A DNA stretch of 64,000 nucleotides from Methanothrix harundinacea 6Ac (GTDB lineage Archaea; Halobacteriota; Methanosarcinia; Methanotrichales; Methanotrichaceae), in NCBI RefSeq assembly GCF_000235565.1, contig NC_017527.1:1364001-1428000 (forward strand). The letters run 5' to 3'. Shown one piece after another: positions 19,043-27,007 of this stretch. A program made the position numbers and the translations under genes. Within the stretch, counting starts at the first letter, position 1. Each line of letters opens with the position of its first letter. A model generated the notes under the pieces. It made no database searches, was not told where the DNA came from, and saw only the letters and a list, made by a program, of their open reading frames with translations.

Positions 19043-20368
19043 TTAGGGCAGGGATGAAGGCCTTCTGCCCTCTTTTACACGATCGAATATCTGCCTCAGG
19101 GTGTCTTCGTTGCTCCCGGTGAAGGAGAAGGGGGAGGTGGTGAAGGGGGTGAAGTACACCGGGACGTCGTCGAGGCGGTAGAAGGTCCCGTCGCACTCCA
19201 TGGCGTCGATCACTCCAGGCAGAACGACCTCGGAGATCATGGTGGTGGGACAGGGAGCGATATCGATACAGGCCACCGGGATCTCGGCTAGACGCTCCGC
19301 GCAAACCGCCGGAAAGTGGGAGACGAGGTCAGCGCAGACGACGAGGGCCGCATCTGCGTCCTTTTCTCTCAAAAGGTCCACGGCGGAGTACTCGCCAGGG
19401 TTGTATCGAGGGTAGCCCCGGGCGAAGTCCAGGGCGAAGGGGTAGCCGTAGAGGTAAGATGCCATCTGATTGAACCCGGCGACGTTGCAGTGGCCCCTCA
19501 GGGCACCGATGACGAACTTGGTGTGCCCGTTCAGCTCCTTGACCAGGTTGAAGGCGAGCTCGGCGTTCCGGTGCTTTCCGTAGGATGAGGCGATTCCCAG
19601 GCCGACGTAGATCGTGCCGAAGTTGCACCCCTTCATCATGTCCACCATCTCCTCCATTAAGGATATGGGAACGCCGGTCGTCTCCTCGACGGTTGGGTGA
19701 GGCCTTTTGCCGTGGAGAAGGGTGAGGAGGGCCGAGAGGAGCTCGTAATCGGAGTTGGGCTTCAGCTGGACGTGAAGGTCGGAGTTCTCGGCCGTAGGCG
19801 ACCTCCGGGGGTCGACGGTGATCACCGTCCGATCAAACCTCCCCCGGCGGGTCCAGTGCCCCCTCGGGTATATCGCATACCTGGACATGTGCCGGGGCAT
19901 CGACTCCAGGGGGTTGGAACCCCAGTATACGGCGAGGTCGCCTCTGATCTTGCTGTTTCCCGCCGTCGCCCCGACCCTTCCCGCTTCCTGGATCCCCATG
20001 GCCGTCGGGCCGTGGCATACTGTGGAGTTGGAGTCGACGGCGGCGCCGAGAAATTCGCCCAGGTGGAGGCCGACCTCCATCGCCTCGCAGCTGGTCTCGC
20101 TCCCCATGAAGATTAGGGGTCGTTTCGATTCGATCAGGATCTCGGCCGCCCTCTCGATCGCCTCAGCCCAGGGGACGGCCCTCTGCTCGCCGTCCACGGT
20201 CATCATAGGCTCTCGAATCCTGTGGGCGCTCACCAGCTCCTGGAACTTGGCGTTTCCCATCTTGCAGGCGTTCTTGACCGTCAGGCGATCCCCATCCAGC
20301 TCCACCTGGATGTCGTCGCAGGAGGCGCCGCAGACCGGACATATAACGTTCTTATAGACCACGTTCAC
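19043..20368 (-). CDS. fmdB: Formylmethanofuran dehydrogenase subunit B
   Basis: 441 residues. This is the Mo- or W-bis-pterin subunit that reduces CO2 to formate inside the Fmd/Fwd complex. An N-terminal [4Fe-4S] motif is CPVCGASCDD plus CKMG; the metal-ligand cysteine is in STVCHGPTAMG near residue 120 (selenocysteine in some methanogens). It starts with GTG overlapping the fmdD stop as GTGA, behind GAGGAGGGG. The gene order E-F-A-C-D-B matches the molybdenum-type fmd operon of Methanosarcina rather than fwdDBAC, but the metal cannot be read from sequence. Confidence 0.96.
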   Translation of the reverse strand: MNVVYKNVICPVCGASCDDIQVELDGDRLTVKNACKMGNAKFQELVSAHRIREPMMTVDGEQRAVPWAEAIERAAEILIESKRPLIFMGSETSCEAMEVGLHLGEFLGAAVDSNSTVCHGPTAMGIQEAGRVGATAGNSKIRGDLAVYWGSNPLESMPRHMSRYAIYPRGHWTRRGRFDRTVITVDPRRSPTAENSDLHVQLKPNSDYELLSALLTLLHGKRPHPTVEETTGVPISLMEEMVDMMKGCNFGTIYVGLGIASSYGKHRNAELAFNLVKELNGHTKFVIGALRGHCNVAGFNQMASYLYGYPFALDFARGYPRYNPGEYSAVDLLREKDADAALVVCADLVSHFPAVCAERLAEIPVACIDIAPCPTTMISEVVLPGVIDAMECDGTFYRLDDVPVYFTPFTTSPFSFTGSNEDTLRQIFDRVKEGRRPSSLP

Positions 20369-20757
20369 CCCCTCCTCATAATCATCTTTGTGATCTCCTT
20401 AGCGCTCAACACCTCATCCTCGGTGGGCTCGATCAACACCTGTGCCCCCTTGTAGAGGGGCGAGCCCGTCGAGAAGGTCTCGGGATCGACTACGACGTTC
20501 GCCCAGATCGCTCGCGGCATGAAGACCTGCCCCGGCGGGATAGACCCGTCCTCTCTGGCATGGACTGCCACGCTCCGGCTTCCATCCACCTCCGCGACCC
20601 TGACCCTATTGGGCCGCCCCAGGACCTCGAAGTCTGCGGGATTAATGGAGCATACGGCGCATTCCATCTTGTAGGCCTCGGTGAACTTGTCTCCGCCCTT
20701 GGCGAGCCTCCCCTCGTTTATGGTGCTCCCGCTGTTCAGCAGGACGACCAGGCTCAT
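20365..20757 (-). CDS. fmdD: Formylmethanofuran dehydrogenase subunit D
   Basis: 130 residues, equivalent to the C-terminal molydopterin-dinucleotide-binding domain of other Mo enzymes, encoded separately as is usual for this complex. The beta-barrel core includes ALWANVVVDPETF-like sequence near residue 95 and CAVCSINPADFEVLG near 38. It overlaps fmdC by ATGA upstream and fmdB by GTGA downstream, so the subunits are translationally coupled. Confidence 0.93.
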   Translation of the reverse strand: MSLVVLLNSGSTINEGRLAKGGDKFTEAYKMECAVCSINPADFEVLGRPNRVRVAEVDGSRSVAVHAREDGSIPPGQVFMPRAIWANVVVDPETFSTGSPLYKGAQVLIEPTEDEVLSAKEITKMIMRRG

Positions 20758-21578
20758 ATCATCGCCTCCCTGGCGTAGAGGACCCCCTTCGGGCTCTTGC
20801 TTATGGCGTAATCTCCGGTGAACTTTGCGAAAATCCCCTCGACCCTCCGGCCTCCGATCGTCGGGTCGACCTCGGAGCCCGCGGCAACAAAGCCGGGGGT
20901 GAACTGTTGGATCCTGCCTAGGACGACGATCGATCCCCCGACCATCTCGGCCCCGACTCCCCTGACAGCGTCTTTTCCCACCACGATCAGGCCGCCATTC
21001 TGCCGGATGCCGCAGAAGTTCTCAACGCTGCCTCCGACGACGATCTCGCCTCCGGCCATCCCCCCACCGAGCTGGCTTCTCGCATTCCCGCAGATGAGGA
21101 TCTTCCCGCCGGTCATGCCGCGCCAGCTGCCCCGGTAGGCAGAGCCCGCGTGATCTCCGACGTCTCCTCCGACCTCCAGGAGGCCTCCGGTCATGTTCAT
21201 CCCCGCCCAGGGGCCGGCGTTCCCCCTCACTCGGATCTCGCCTCCGGCCATCTCAGACCCGAGGTGCATCCCAGCCGAGCCGCGGATCTCGATCCTGCCG
21301 GAGGTCATCCTCTGGCCGATCCTCTTGACCCGTGACGCGTCGCCGTCGATCAGGATATCGACCGCCGATACCCCATCTACCGTCTTCTCATCCGTCACAT
21401 CAATATCAAAGAATTCCGAAATATGTGCCCCTCTCGGCCCCTGCCAGACCGCAAGTCTGCCGATCTCTCTCTCAGACCTTCCGGCGAAGATGTCCGGTGA
21501 GATCGACTCCGCCTCGATCATTATCTCGATCTCGCCCTTTGGGGAGAGCCTCACTTTCCTGGTCAGAACCATCACCAT
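20754..21578 (-). CDS. fmdC: Formylmethanofuran dehydrogenase subunit C
   Basis: 274 residues. Structural subunit with a right-handed beta-helix built from GxxGxxxG-like turns, seen here as MHLGSEMAGGEIRVRGNAG, WAGMNMTGGLLEVGGDVGDH, MTGGKILICGNARSQLGGG and MAGGEIVVGGSVENFCG. It resembles the C-terminal domain of glutamate synthase and holds the FmdA/FmdB pair in place. Its start overlaps the fmdA stop by a few bases. Confidence 0.95.
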   Translation of the reverse strand: MVMVLTRKVRLSPKGEIEIMIEAESISPDIFAGRSEREIGRLAVWQGPRGAHISEFFDIDVTDEKTVDGVSAVDILIDGDASRVKRIGQRMTSGRIEIRGSAGMHLGSEMAGGEIRVRGNAGPWAGMNMTGGLLEVGGDVGDHAGSAYRGSWRGMTGGKILICGNARSQLGGGMAGGEIVVGGSVENFCGIRQNGGLIVVGKDAVRGVGAEMVGGSIVVLGRIQQFTPGFVAAGSEVDPTIGGRRVEGIFAKFTGDYAISKSPKGVLYAREAMI

Positions 21579-23341
21579 CCCCCCTCAGCGCCGTTGACGA
21601 CGATCGCCTCCGGGTTCCTCAGATACTTGTCCGGCACCGGGTAGTTCGCAAAGCCGATGGTGTAGTACTTGAACCACTCACGAACGTCAGCCATCATATC
21701 TTTCGTAAGACTCTCGTCGACCTCGGGCTTGCAGTAGAACCTCCTCCCGTCGGGGATGTTGACGATCTCCCCGTCCCTGACGACGACCTTTCCGTCCTTT
21801 ATGGTTAGATCGGCCCGGCTGAAGGCCCTTATCACTTCATCGGAGTCGGCGGGGTTGAAATTCTCGGGGTCGATGTCGTAGACGGCGACGTCCCCGTCAG
21901 CCCCCGCCCCCAGGTGGCCCTTCCGATACGCCATGCCGATGGTCCTGGCAGCGTTGGCCCTGGTTAAGATGGCGATCTCAAAGAGGGTCATCTCCCTCTC
22001 GACCCCGCCGAGGCTGGACCGATCGTACCCCCACTTATGGCACTCGGCGGCGGTCGCATCCCTCGCCCGCCTCGACATCAGCCAGGCTATCACCTGGGGG
22101 TACTTGGTGAATACCCCGCCGTTGGGGTGGTCTGTCGTCATGATCGTCTTCCAGGGGTCGTCCACCATGAGGAGCATCTCCAGGCCTATCGCCCACTGGA
22201 TGGCGCTGATGGGGTTACCCTTCAGGTAGGTGAAGGGTAGTACCCCCGAGCCACACTCCAGCTCCACGTCGGTGTTCGACCACTTCTGCCCCCCGATCCC
22301 GGCGAGGACGTAGAGGTCGTGGATCGAGGGGCCGTCGCCGGTCATGCAGGTGGCTGGCCCAAAGGGGACTGCCCCGTTGTCGATCACCACGTGGTCGGCC
22401 TTGTTGACGTACCTGGCGAGACCTTCGGCCCCGGACTCGAAGTCCCTCCAGCTCGTGCCGCCGAAGGCGTTGAACTGGGCGTGGGCGAGGTAGACGCTCT
22501 GGGCTCGATGGGGGTCCATTTTCGTCTCGGCCCACTCTACCCCCATCTTCTGAACGGGGGCGAAGTCCGAGGGGATGGCGAGGGAGTCTTTTGTGATCTC
22601 GGCGTTTCCGGGGTGGCCGAGGTTGTTTGCGTGCAGGTGGAGCGAGATCGGCATCCCCAGCCTCTCGTTCACCTCGGCGAGGCCGTGGATCACCTCTCTT
22701 GCCGTCACCTCGAAGTGGATGTTCGGCTCGTCGAGGGAGTGGACATTTTTGCCCCAGCCCCAGTTCTCGACCCCAGCGGGGTTGACGCACTTGATCCCGT
22801 AGGCCTTGTGGGTCTTCATCATCCAGGCGACGTAGGCGGCGGCCTTTTCGATCTCTCCCTGGTGGAGGTAGCGCATCAAAAACCAGTTGTTTCCAAGGAC
22901 GAGGTAGGCTCCCATGTCGAGCATGGGGGTTGACCTCATCTCCTCGTGGGTGTGCCGGGCCTCCAGGGGAGGCATCGCCGCCTCAAAGACGGTGGTGTAG
23001 CCCATCGCCGAGTATTCGTACCCCTGCTTGTAGACGCTGGGAACGGTGTAGCCGGAGCCCGAGTGGGCGATCTCGGTCCTATGCCTCACGGAGCCGATGT
23101 GGTCTTCGGGGCGCATCAGCCTTCCGGCGTTCACCTTCGCTCCGGCGACGTGGGCGTGGGAGTCGACGCCCCCCGGCATCACCGTCTTTCCCCTGGCGTC
23201 GATAGTCTCCGCCCACGCGAGATCGGCTCCGGATAGGTCATTTACTACTTTTCCGTCCTTTATGAAGACGTCCATCACCTCGCCGTCGATCCCGTTGAGG
23301 GGGTCGAAGACGTGACCGTTCTTGATAAACATCGTCGGCAT
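21572..23341 (-). CDS. fmdA: Formylmethanofuran dehydrogenase subunit A
   Basis: 589 residues. Amidohydrolase-fold subunit that condenses formate made by FmdB with methanofuran to formylmethanofuran. Metal-site motifs are DSHAHVAG near residue 61, the probable carboxylated lysine in AYGIKCVNPAG near 182, and the late TTDHPNGG near 390. The N-terminal GHVFDPLNGIDGEVMDVFIK is typical of the family. The start overlaps the fmdF stop by one base (TGATG). Confidence 0.97.
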   Translation of the reverse strand: MPTMFIKNGHVFDPLNGIDGEVMDVFIKDGKVVNDLSGADLAWAETIDARGKTVMPGGVDSHAHVAGAKVNAGRLMRPEDHIGSVRHRTEIAHSGSGYTVPSVYKQGYEYSAMGYTTVFEAAMPPLEARHTHEEMRSTPMLDMGAYLVLGNNWFLMRYLHQGEIEKAAAYVAWMMKTHKAYGIKCVNPAGVENWGWGKNVHSLDEPNIHFEVTAREVIHGLAEVNERLGMPISLHLHANNLGHPGNAEITKDSLAIPSDFAPVQKMGVEWAETKMDPHRAQSVYLAHAQFNAFGGTSWRDFESGAEGLARYVNKADHVVIDNGAVPFGPATCMTGDGPSIHDLYVLAGIGGQKWSNTDVELECGSGVLPFTYLKGNPISAIQWAIGLEMLLMVDDPWKTIMTTDHPNGGVFTKYPQVIAWLMSRRARDATAAECHKWGYDRSSLGGVEREMTLFEIAILTRANAARTIGMAYRKGHLGAGADGDVAVYDIDPENFNPADSDEVIRAFSRADLTIKDGKVVVRDGEIVNIPDGRRFYCKPEVDESLTKDMMADVREWFKYYTIGFANYPVPDKYLRNPEAIVVNGAEGGW

Positions 23342-24369
23342 CAGACCACCTCCCTCTTCTCAAGCCATATCGCCTCCGTCGGGCAGATCAGGCTGCAGGT
23401 GGCGCAGGAGCCGCAGACATCCTGGTCGACCACCACGATCGCCCCGTTCTCCACCTCCAGGAGGGGCTTCTTCTCCAGCTCGTTGAGGTGGCCCGCTGCA
23501 AGATACGGGTCGGAGAGGGCGTTGACGGGACAGACGATGACGCAGTTTCCGCAGCCGAGGCAGGCGTCCCGGTCGGTCTTCAAGATGGAGGTGAGGGTCG
23601 GCCGGGGCGCGGCCTCGGAGAGCTTCTTCTCGAAGGCCTTCTTCCCCTTCATCTCCGGAACGATCGCCGTCTTTCTGACGGAGATCGCGGCCACCGGGCA
23701 GGCCTGGGCGCAGGCTCCACAGTAGATGCAGGCGTCCCTCCGGTGGGTCACCTTCTCCACGATCTCGCCCTGCCGCCAGGAGCGGTTGAAGAGGGCGTTG
23801 GCGGGACAGGTGTCGACGCAGGTTCTGCAGGCCTGGCAGATCTGATCGTCCCGGAAGAATTCTCCGGCGAAGGGCTTCTGAAAAGTGATGGCATCTTTCG
23901 GACAGACGGCGGCACACCAGCCACAGTGGACGCATCGATCGAGGTCTATCTGAATCTTTCCTTCCAGTCTCAAGCTGCCATCTTCGGCGAGCCGTCTATC
24001 CTCGAGCTCGATGCAGCCTTGGGGGCAGACCTCGGCGCAGAGGCCGCAGTGGACGCATCGTTCATTCACCAGGGTGGGACTAAGGGCGAAGTTGAGGTAG
24101 GAATCGTCCTTCTCCGCCTTGCCGGAAACTCTAACCTCCAGAGCCCCGGTAGGGCAGACCCGGGCGCATAAAGCACAGAAGACGCATCCCCCGCTATTTC
24201 GCTTCTCGAGGAACTCCTTATCGATCAGCCCCCGGGCGACGGCCCCCACAGAGCCTATCACCAGCTCTCCTTTGGGACATATCTGGACGCAGGTCCCGCA
24301 ACCTATGCACTTCTCGGGAAGATAGACCTGGGCCTTCTCCCCCCTCTCTTCCAGAAGCACCTCTCTCAT
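23341..24369 (-). CDS. fmdF: Polyferredoxin subunit of formylmethanofuran dehydrogenase
   Basis: 342 residues with eight complete CxxCxxCxxxC motifs (CIGCGTCVQIC, CVFCALCARVC, CVHCGLCAEVC, CVHCGWCAAVC, CQACRTCVDTC, CIYCGACAQAC, CLGCGNCVIVC, CGSCATCSLIC), so up to eight [4Fe-4S] clusters. In the known Fwd/Fmd structures this subunit wires the catalytic subunits to the external electron donor. In this operon it is the natural docking point for the two FdhA-type subunits encoded downstream. It overlaps fmdE by ATGA. Confidence 0.95.
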   Translation of the reverse strand: MREVLLEERGEKAQVYLPEKCIGCGTCVQICPKGELVIGSVGAVARGLIDKEFLEKRNSGGCVFCALCARVCPTGALEVRVSGKAEKDDSYLNFALSPTLVNERCVHCGLCAEVCPQGCIELEDRRLAEDGSLRLEGKIQIDLDRCVHCGWCAAVCPKDAITFQKPFAGEFFRDDQICQACRTCVDTCPANALFNRSWRQGEIVEKVTHRRDACIYCGACAQACPVAAISVRKTAIVPEMKGKKAFEKKLSEAAPRPTLTSILKTDRDACLGCGNCVIVCPVNALSDPYLAAGHLNELEKKPLLEVENGAIVVVDQDVCGSCATCSLICPTEAIWLEKREVV

Positions 24370-24977
24370 CTAATCCCCGCAGAACCGATCTCAATATTGC
24401 TCTTCGATCGTTGAGCGCAGCTTTTGCAGCTCCTCTCATCTCCCTGAAGGACGAAGCTCTCGCCGCAGGAGTTGCAGACGGCGATCCTCTTCTCCGGCTT
24501 TTCTAAAACCTCGAGGTCCACCATCCCCCAGGTGTAAACCGCCTCTTCGGCCCTGATCAGGTCCGAGATCGCCTCCTCATGAGGAACCTTATCGATCTTC
24601 ATCTGCCAGGAGTGAAGCCTCGGATAGGAGGCGGTCTTGGCCGGGTCGAGGACGGTCCTTTTGCCATTGACCCTCTCCGCACCTCGGGGAGCCCGCCTGG
24701 AGATCGTCGCCGCCATCTTCCCCAGGTTCTCGATTCTGAGCCCCTTATTTCCGATGGTGCAACCCCCCAGCACCTGAAAGGCGTCGGGCAGGCAGCTCGA
24801 AGTCTCGCAGGTGACAAAGAGCCTATCTCCTTCCGAAAATCCCAGCGTCCTTCGGGCTATGTCATAGATCTGGATGCCGACGAAGACGCCGGTGCTGAGG
24901 TAGCCGTGAAAGGGGACGACCCTCTCGATCTGCGAAAGGATCTCCGGGTCGGTTATCGATCTTATGACCTCCTCCAA
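24366..24977 (-). CDS. fmdE: FmdE-family protein (formylmethanofuran dehydrogenase subunit E)
   Basis: About 203 residues. The N-terminal FmdE domain has VPFHGYLSTGVFVG near 20, the cysteine-bearing CETSSCLPDAFQ and GGCTIGNKGLRI, and a C-terminal zinc ribbon (CNSCGESFVLQGDERSCKSC). No ATG is available at the 5' end: TTG 24977 follows GGGAGGAGG at 9-nt spacing and is chosen here; a second TTG at 25004 falls inside the promoter-proximal inverted repeat. It is the first gene of the operon. FmdE is not essential for catalysis in known complexes; metal or cofactor binding is suspected. Confidence 0.9.
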   Translation of the reverse strand: MEEVIRSITDPEILSQIERVVPFHGYLSTGVFVGIQIYDIARRTLGFSEGDRLFVTCETSSCLPDAFQVLGGCTIGNKGLRIENLGKMAATISRRAPRGAERVNGKRTVLDPAKTASYPRLHSWQMKIDKVPHEEAISDLIRAEEAVYTWGMVDLEVLEKPEKRIAVCNSCGESFVLQGDERSCKSCAQRSKSNIEIGSAGIR

Positions 24978-24997
24978 GGAAGAAAACCTCCTCCCTC

Positions 24998-25049
24998 CCT
25001 TCAAGTATCAGAAGGTTTAAGAAGGTTTGTATATTCGCTTACTTGAAGG
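24998..25049 (-). promoter_or_regulatory. Promoter and operator-like inverted repeat of the fmd operon
   Basis: A perfect 10-bp inverted repeat, CCTTCAAGTA (24998-25007) and TACTTGAAGG (25040-25049), brackets an AT-rich core with a TATA-like GAATATAC (minus strand, about 25029-25036) roughly 50 bp before the chosen fmdE start. The arm centres are 42 bp apart, four helical turns. Between them, AGAAGGTTTA and AGAAGGTTTG repeat in tandem (25010-25029). The arrangement suggests a dimeric or looping regulator binding over the promoter. Confidence 0.5.
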
Positions 25050-25400
25050 CGGATATGACGGCTTCTGCATTTACTGATGGCCAGGGGCAGGTCCTCTTCA
25101 GGATGGGATATCCGGGGGGTGATAACGCGGACCGTTCCGAGATCCTCATAGAAGGCAGGCAGGTGGATTCGATTGCTACGGTCCCGAATCCCTCAGCAGG
25201 AGAGGCTCTGGAAGAGGCTTCCACGGCCTTCAAGAAGCGGCCAGGTCCTTTCCATAATCGGTGAAGGGAAGACCGCCCAGATCTGGGACATCTCGGAGGC
25301 GACCGCCTCTGAGGATTGGCCCGTCTCCGATGGCTGCCATGATCTCCGGGAAGGCTCCTTTTTGCCATCGGACCTCCACCGGCTTTGTTCACCCGGAGGT
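25005..25400. other. Intergenic region upstream of the fmd operon
   Basis: Apart from the promoter and inverted repeat at its left end, this 396-bp stretch has no convincing gene. A plus-strand frame from ATG 25055 to TGA 25264 (69 residues, containing GYPGGDNADRSEILIEG) is divergent from fmdE and could be a short gene, but it has no ribosome site and no recognised family. Confidence 0.4.
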
Positions 25401-25970
25401 TCAACGGATCTCATTCAGAGGGAGAGCATCAAATCTCTCCACTATCCACCGGTTCCTCACCTCGGGGTGGAATATGATCCCGTAGACGGGCCTATCTGCG
25501 TGCTTGATGGCCTCCACCTCTCCGGGCCGCCCCGCCACCAGGTCGAAGCCCTGAGGCAGGGTAACGCCAAAGTTATGGAGGTGGTAGCCCTCGATCCGCC
25601 GGGGCGTCCCGAGGAGGGGGGTCTCCTCGACGATATCGATAGCTTCGAGGCCGATCTTCGGCTGGGGGACGACCTCGCCGCCGAAGAGGGCGGCTATGAC
25701 CTGCATCCCGGCACAGATCCCGAGGACGGGCTTATCGAGATCTCCGATCCAGGAGAACAGGTCTATCCTTCGAAGGTAGAGGTCGTCTTTGAGGGCGGTG
25801 CCGCAGAGGACGATCCGGTCGGCCCTCAGGATTTCGTCTTCGGTCACCTCGGTGAAGTGGACGACCTCAAACTCGGACCCGGCCCGGCTCACGATGCGGG
25901 CGATGGGATCGACGAACTCGCGCCTCGAGAGGGACCGGGGCCTGAAGCAGAGGTCGACGAGGAGGATCAC
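25401..25970 (-). CDS. Class I glutamine amidotransferase (GuaA N-domain-like)
   Basis: 189 residues. The nucleophile elbow GICAGMQ near residue 98 and the His-Glu pair in IFHPEVRN near 165 complete a Cys-His-Glu triad, so it should release ammonia from glutamine. It resembles archaeal stand-alone GMP synthase amidotransferase subunits in size but lacks their usual N-terminal GGP loop (here LCGTALKDD). It begins with GTG overlapping the stop of the diphthine-ammonia ligase gene as GTGA, so it may feed ammonia to that enzyme; this link is an inference. Confidence 0.8.
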   Translation of the reverse strand: MILLVDLCFRPRSLSRREFVDPIARIVSRAGSEFEVVHFTEVTEDEILRADRIVLCGTALKDDLYLRRIDLFSWIGDLDKPVLGICAGMQVIAALFGGEVVPQPKIGLEAIDIVEETPLLGTPRRIEGYHLHNFGVTLPQGFDLVAGRPGEVEAIKHADRPVYGIIFHPEVRNRWIVERFDALPLNEIR

Positions 25971-26647
25971 CTCTCCACCAGCCTCGCCTCTTTGATTATG
26001 AGACGTCCTCTATAATTATCGTACTCCTTCACCGCCTTCAGGACCTCGACCCGCCTCTTGAAGACGGGGCCGTCGAGGACTATCGTCTCGATCTCCCCCC
26101 CCTCCCCGGAGGGGTTGATGGCGTACCGGTCCCGGAGGTCTTCGAGCTTCTCGATCCGTGGACCGTCGATCCTGGCGCCGACGAAGGACTCGTCCAGGGG
26201 GTAGGCGAAGACCCCGGTGATGATCACCTCGAACCCCTCGGAGACGAGGAGGCGGAGGTACTCCAGCTGGTCGATCTGCCAGAGGGGGTTATAGCACCAG
26301 AGGTCCAGCTCCCGGCAGATCCGCTGGACCCGGGCCGCCTGGTAGACCGACTCGATCGCCCCGGTGACGATCCCTTCGACCCCGTATTCGTCCACCGCGG
26401 CGGCGATGGCGTCGGAGAGGTCGGAGAGCTCCGCTTCCTCTTCACCCGCCGTCGGCCAATTGAGCTGAGGGACTCCGACCGCCTCGGCTATGAGCCCCGC
26501 CCAGGCGATGTTGGGGGTGTGGAACATGTAGCTGTCGGGGTTTGCGGATACCATCGTTATGAGGCAGGCGACCGAATCGGTCTCCATCGCCCTCCTGCAT
26601 GCGTAGACCGAGTCCTTCCCTCCGGAGAATAGGACGCCCAGTATCAC
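25967..26647 (-). CDS. dph6: Diphthine-ammonia ligase (ATP-grasp-independent, PP-loop family)
   Basis: 226 residues. The N-terminal PP-loop SGGKDSVYA near residue 9 and the family blocks SYMFHTPN near 45, EGIVTGAIESVYQAARV near 103 and PLWQIDQLEYL near 136 match Dph6, which amidates diphthine on elongation factor 2 in the last step of diphthamide synthesis. The start is GTG 26647. Known Dph6 enzymes use free ammonium; the coupled downstream glutamine amidotransferase is therefore of interest. Confidence 0.88.
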   Translation of the reverse strand: MILGVLFSGGKDSVYACRRAMETDSVACLITMVSANPDSYMFHTPNIAWAGLIAEAVGVPQLNWPTAGEEEAELSDLSDAIAAAVDEYGVEGIVTGAIESVYQAARVQRICRELDLWCYNPLWQIDQLEYLRLLVSEGFEVIITGVFAYPLDESFVGARIDGPRIEKLEDLRDRYAINPSGEGGEIETIVLDGPVFKRRVEVLKAVKEYDNYRGRLIIKEARLVER

Positions 26648-27007
26648 ACCTCGATCTCGGCATAGCCTTTTAAAAAAGGTGTTGGTGACCGGGCGGCGGC
26701 ACCACTCTCAGGATTAATCATTTATATCAAAGCCCCTTCTAGTCGGGAGGCGATGCGGGGCCGGATCCTTGGATCATCTCCCCCCAAAGGTCGGTCGCGA
26801 GATCCGCGGCCCGGGGGAGAGGCGGCGGAGATTCGGCTGGAGGGAGCCGTTCTCGGAGGCGGATAATGAGCCATCGGCCTCGGAGCTCTGGCAAATGAGG
26901 TCGACCGCTCCCGGGGATGCGATGATTCGCCCCTCCACCGGGGTCTGACGATCAAGGAGGGCCGGTGGTAAGGGTGTCCACGAGCCCCAGCGCCAGGAAG
27001 GGTCTAT
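26648..27007. other. Long GC-rich leader or candidate structured RNA before the acyl-CoA synthetase gene
   Basis: A TATA box (TTTATATC, 26721-26728) is followed by about 280 nt without a convincing gene. Several strong pairings are visible: TCTCCCCC with GGGGGAGA enclosing GGTCGCG/CGCGGCC (about 26777-26820), CGGCT/AGCCG (about 26834-26849) and GAGGC/GCCTC (about 26856-26882). A 37-codon frame starts at ATG 26753, a few bases after the predicted transcription start, and ends at TAA 26866. Either a regulatory leader or an independent RNA is possible. Confidence 0.4.
26721..26728 (+). promoter_or_regulatory. TATA box for the leader and acyl-CoA synthetase
   Basis: TTTATATC in a locally AT-rich stretch; transcription is predicted near 26750. 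Confidence 0.5.

Noticed and set aside
25055-25264. Divergent 69-codon gene opposite fmdE
   Set aside because: No ribosome site, no recognised family and unconvincing codon use; kept only as a possibility in the intergenic note.
26735-27000. RNase P RNA or SRP 7S RNA upstream of the acyl-CoA synthetase
   Set aside because: No GGAAAGTCC-type core, no SRP helix 8 GGTCAGG...GGAAGGAGCAGCC signature and no matching terminal stem were found.
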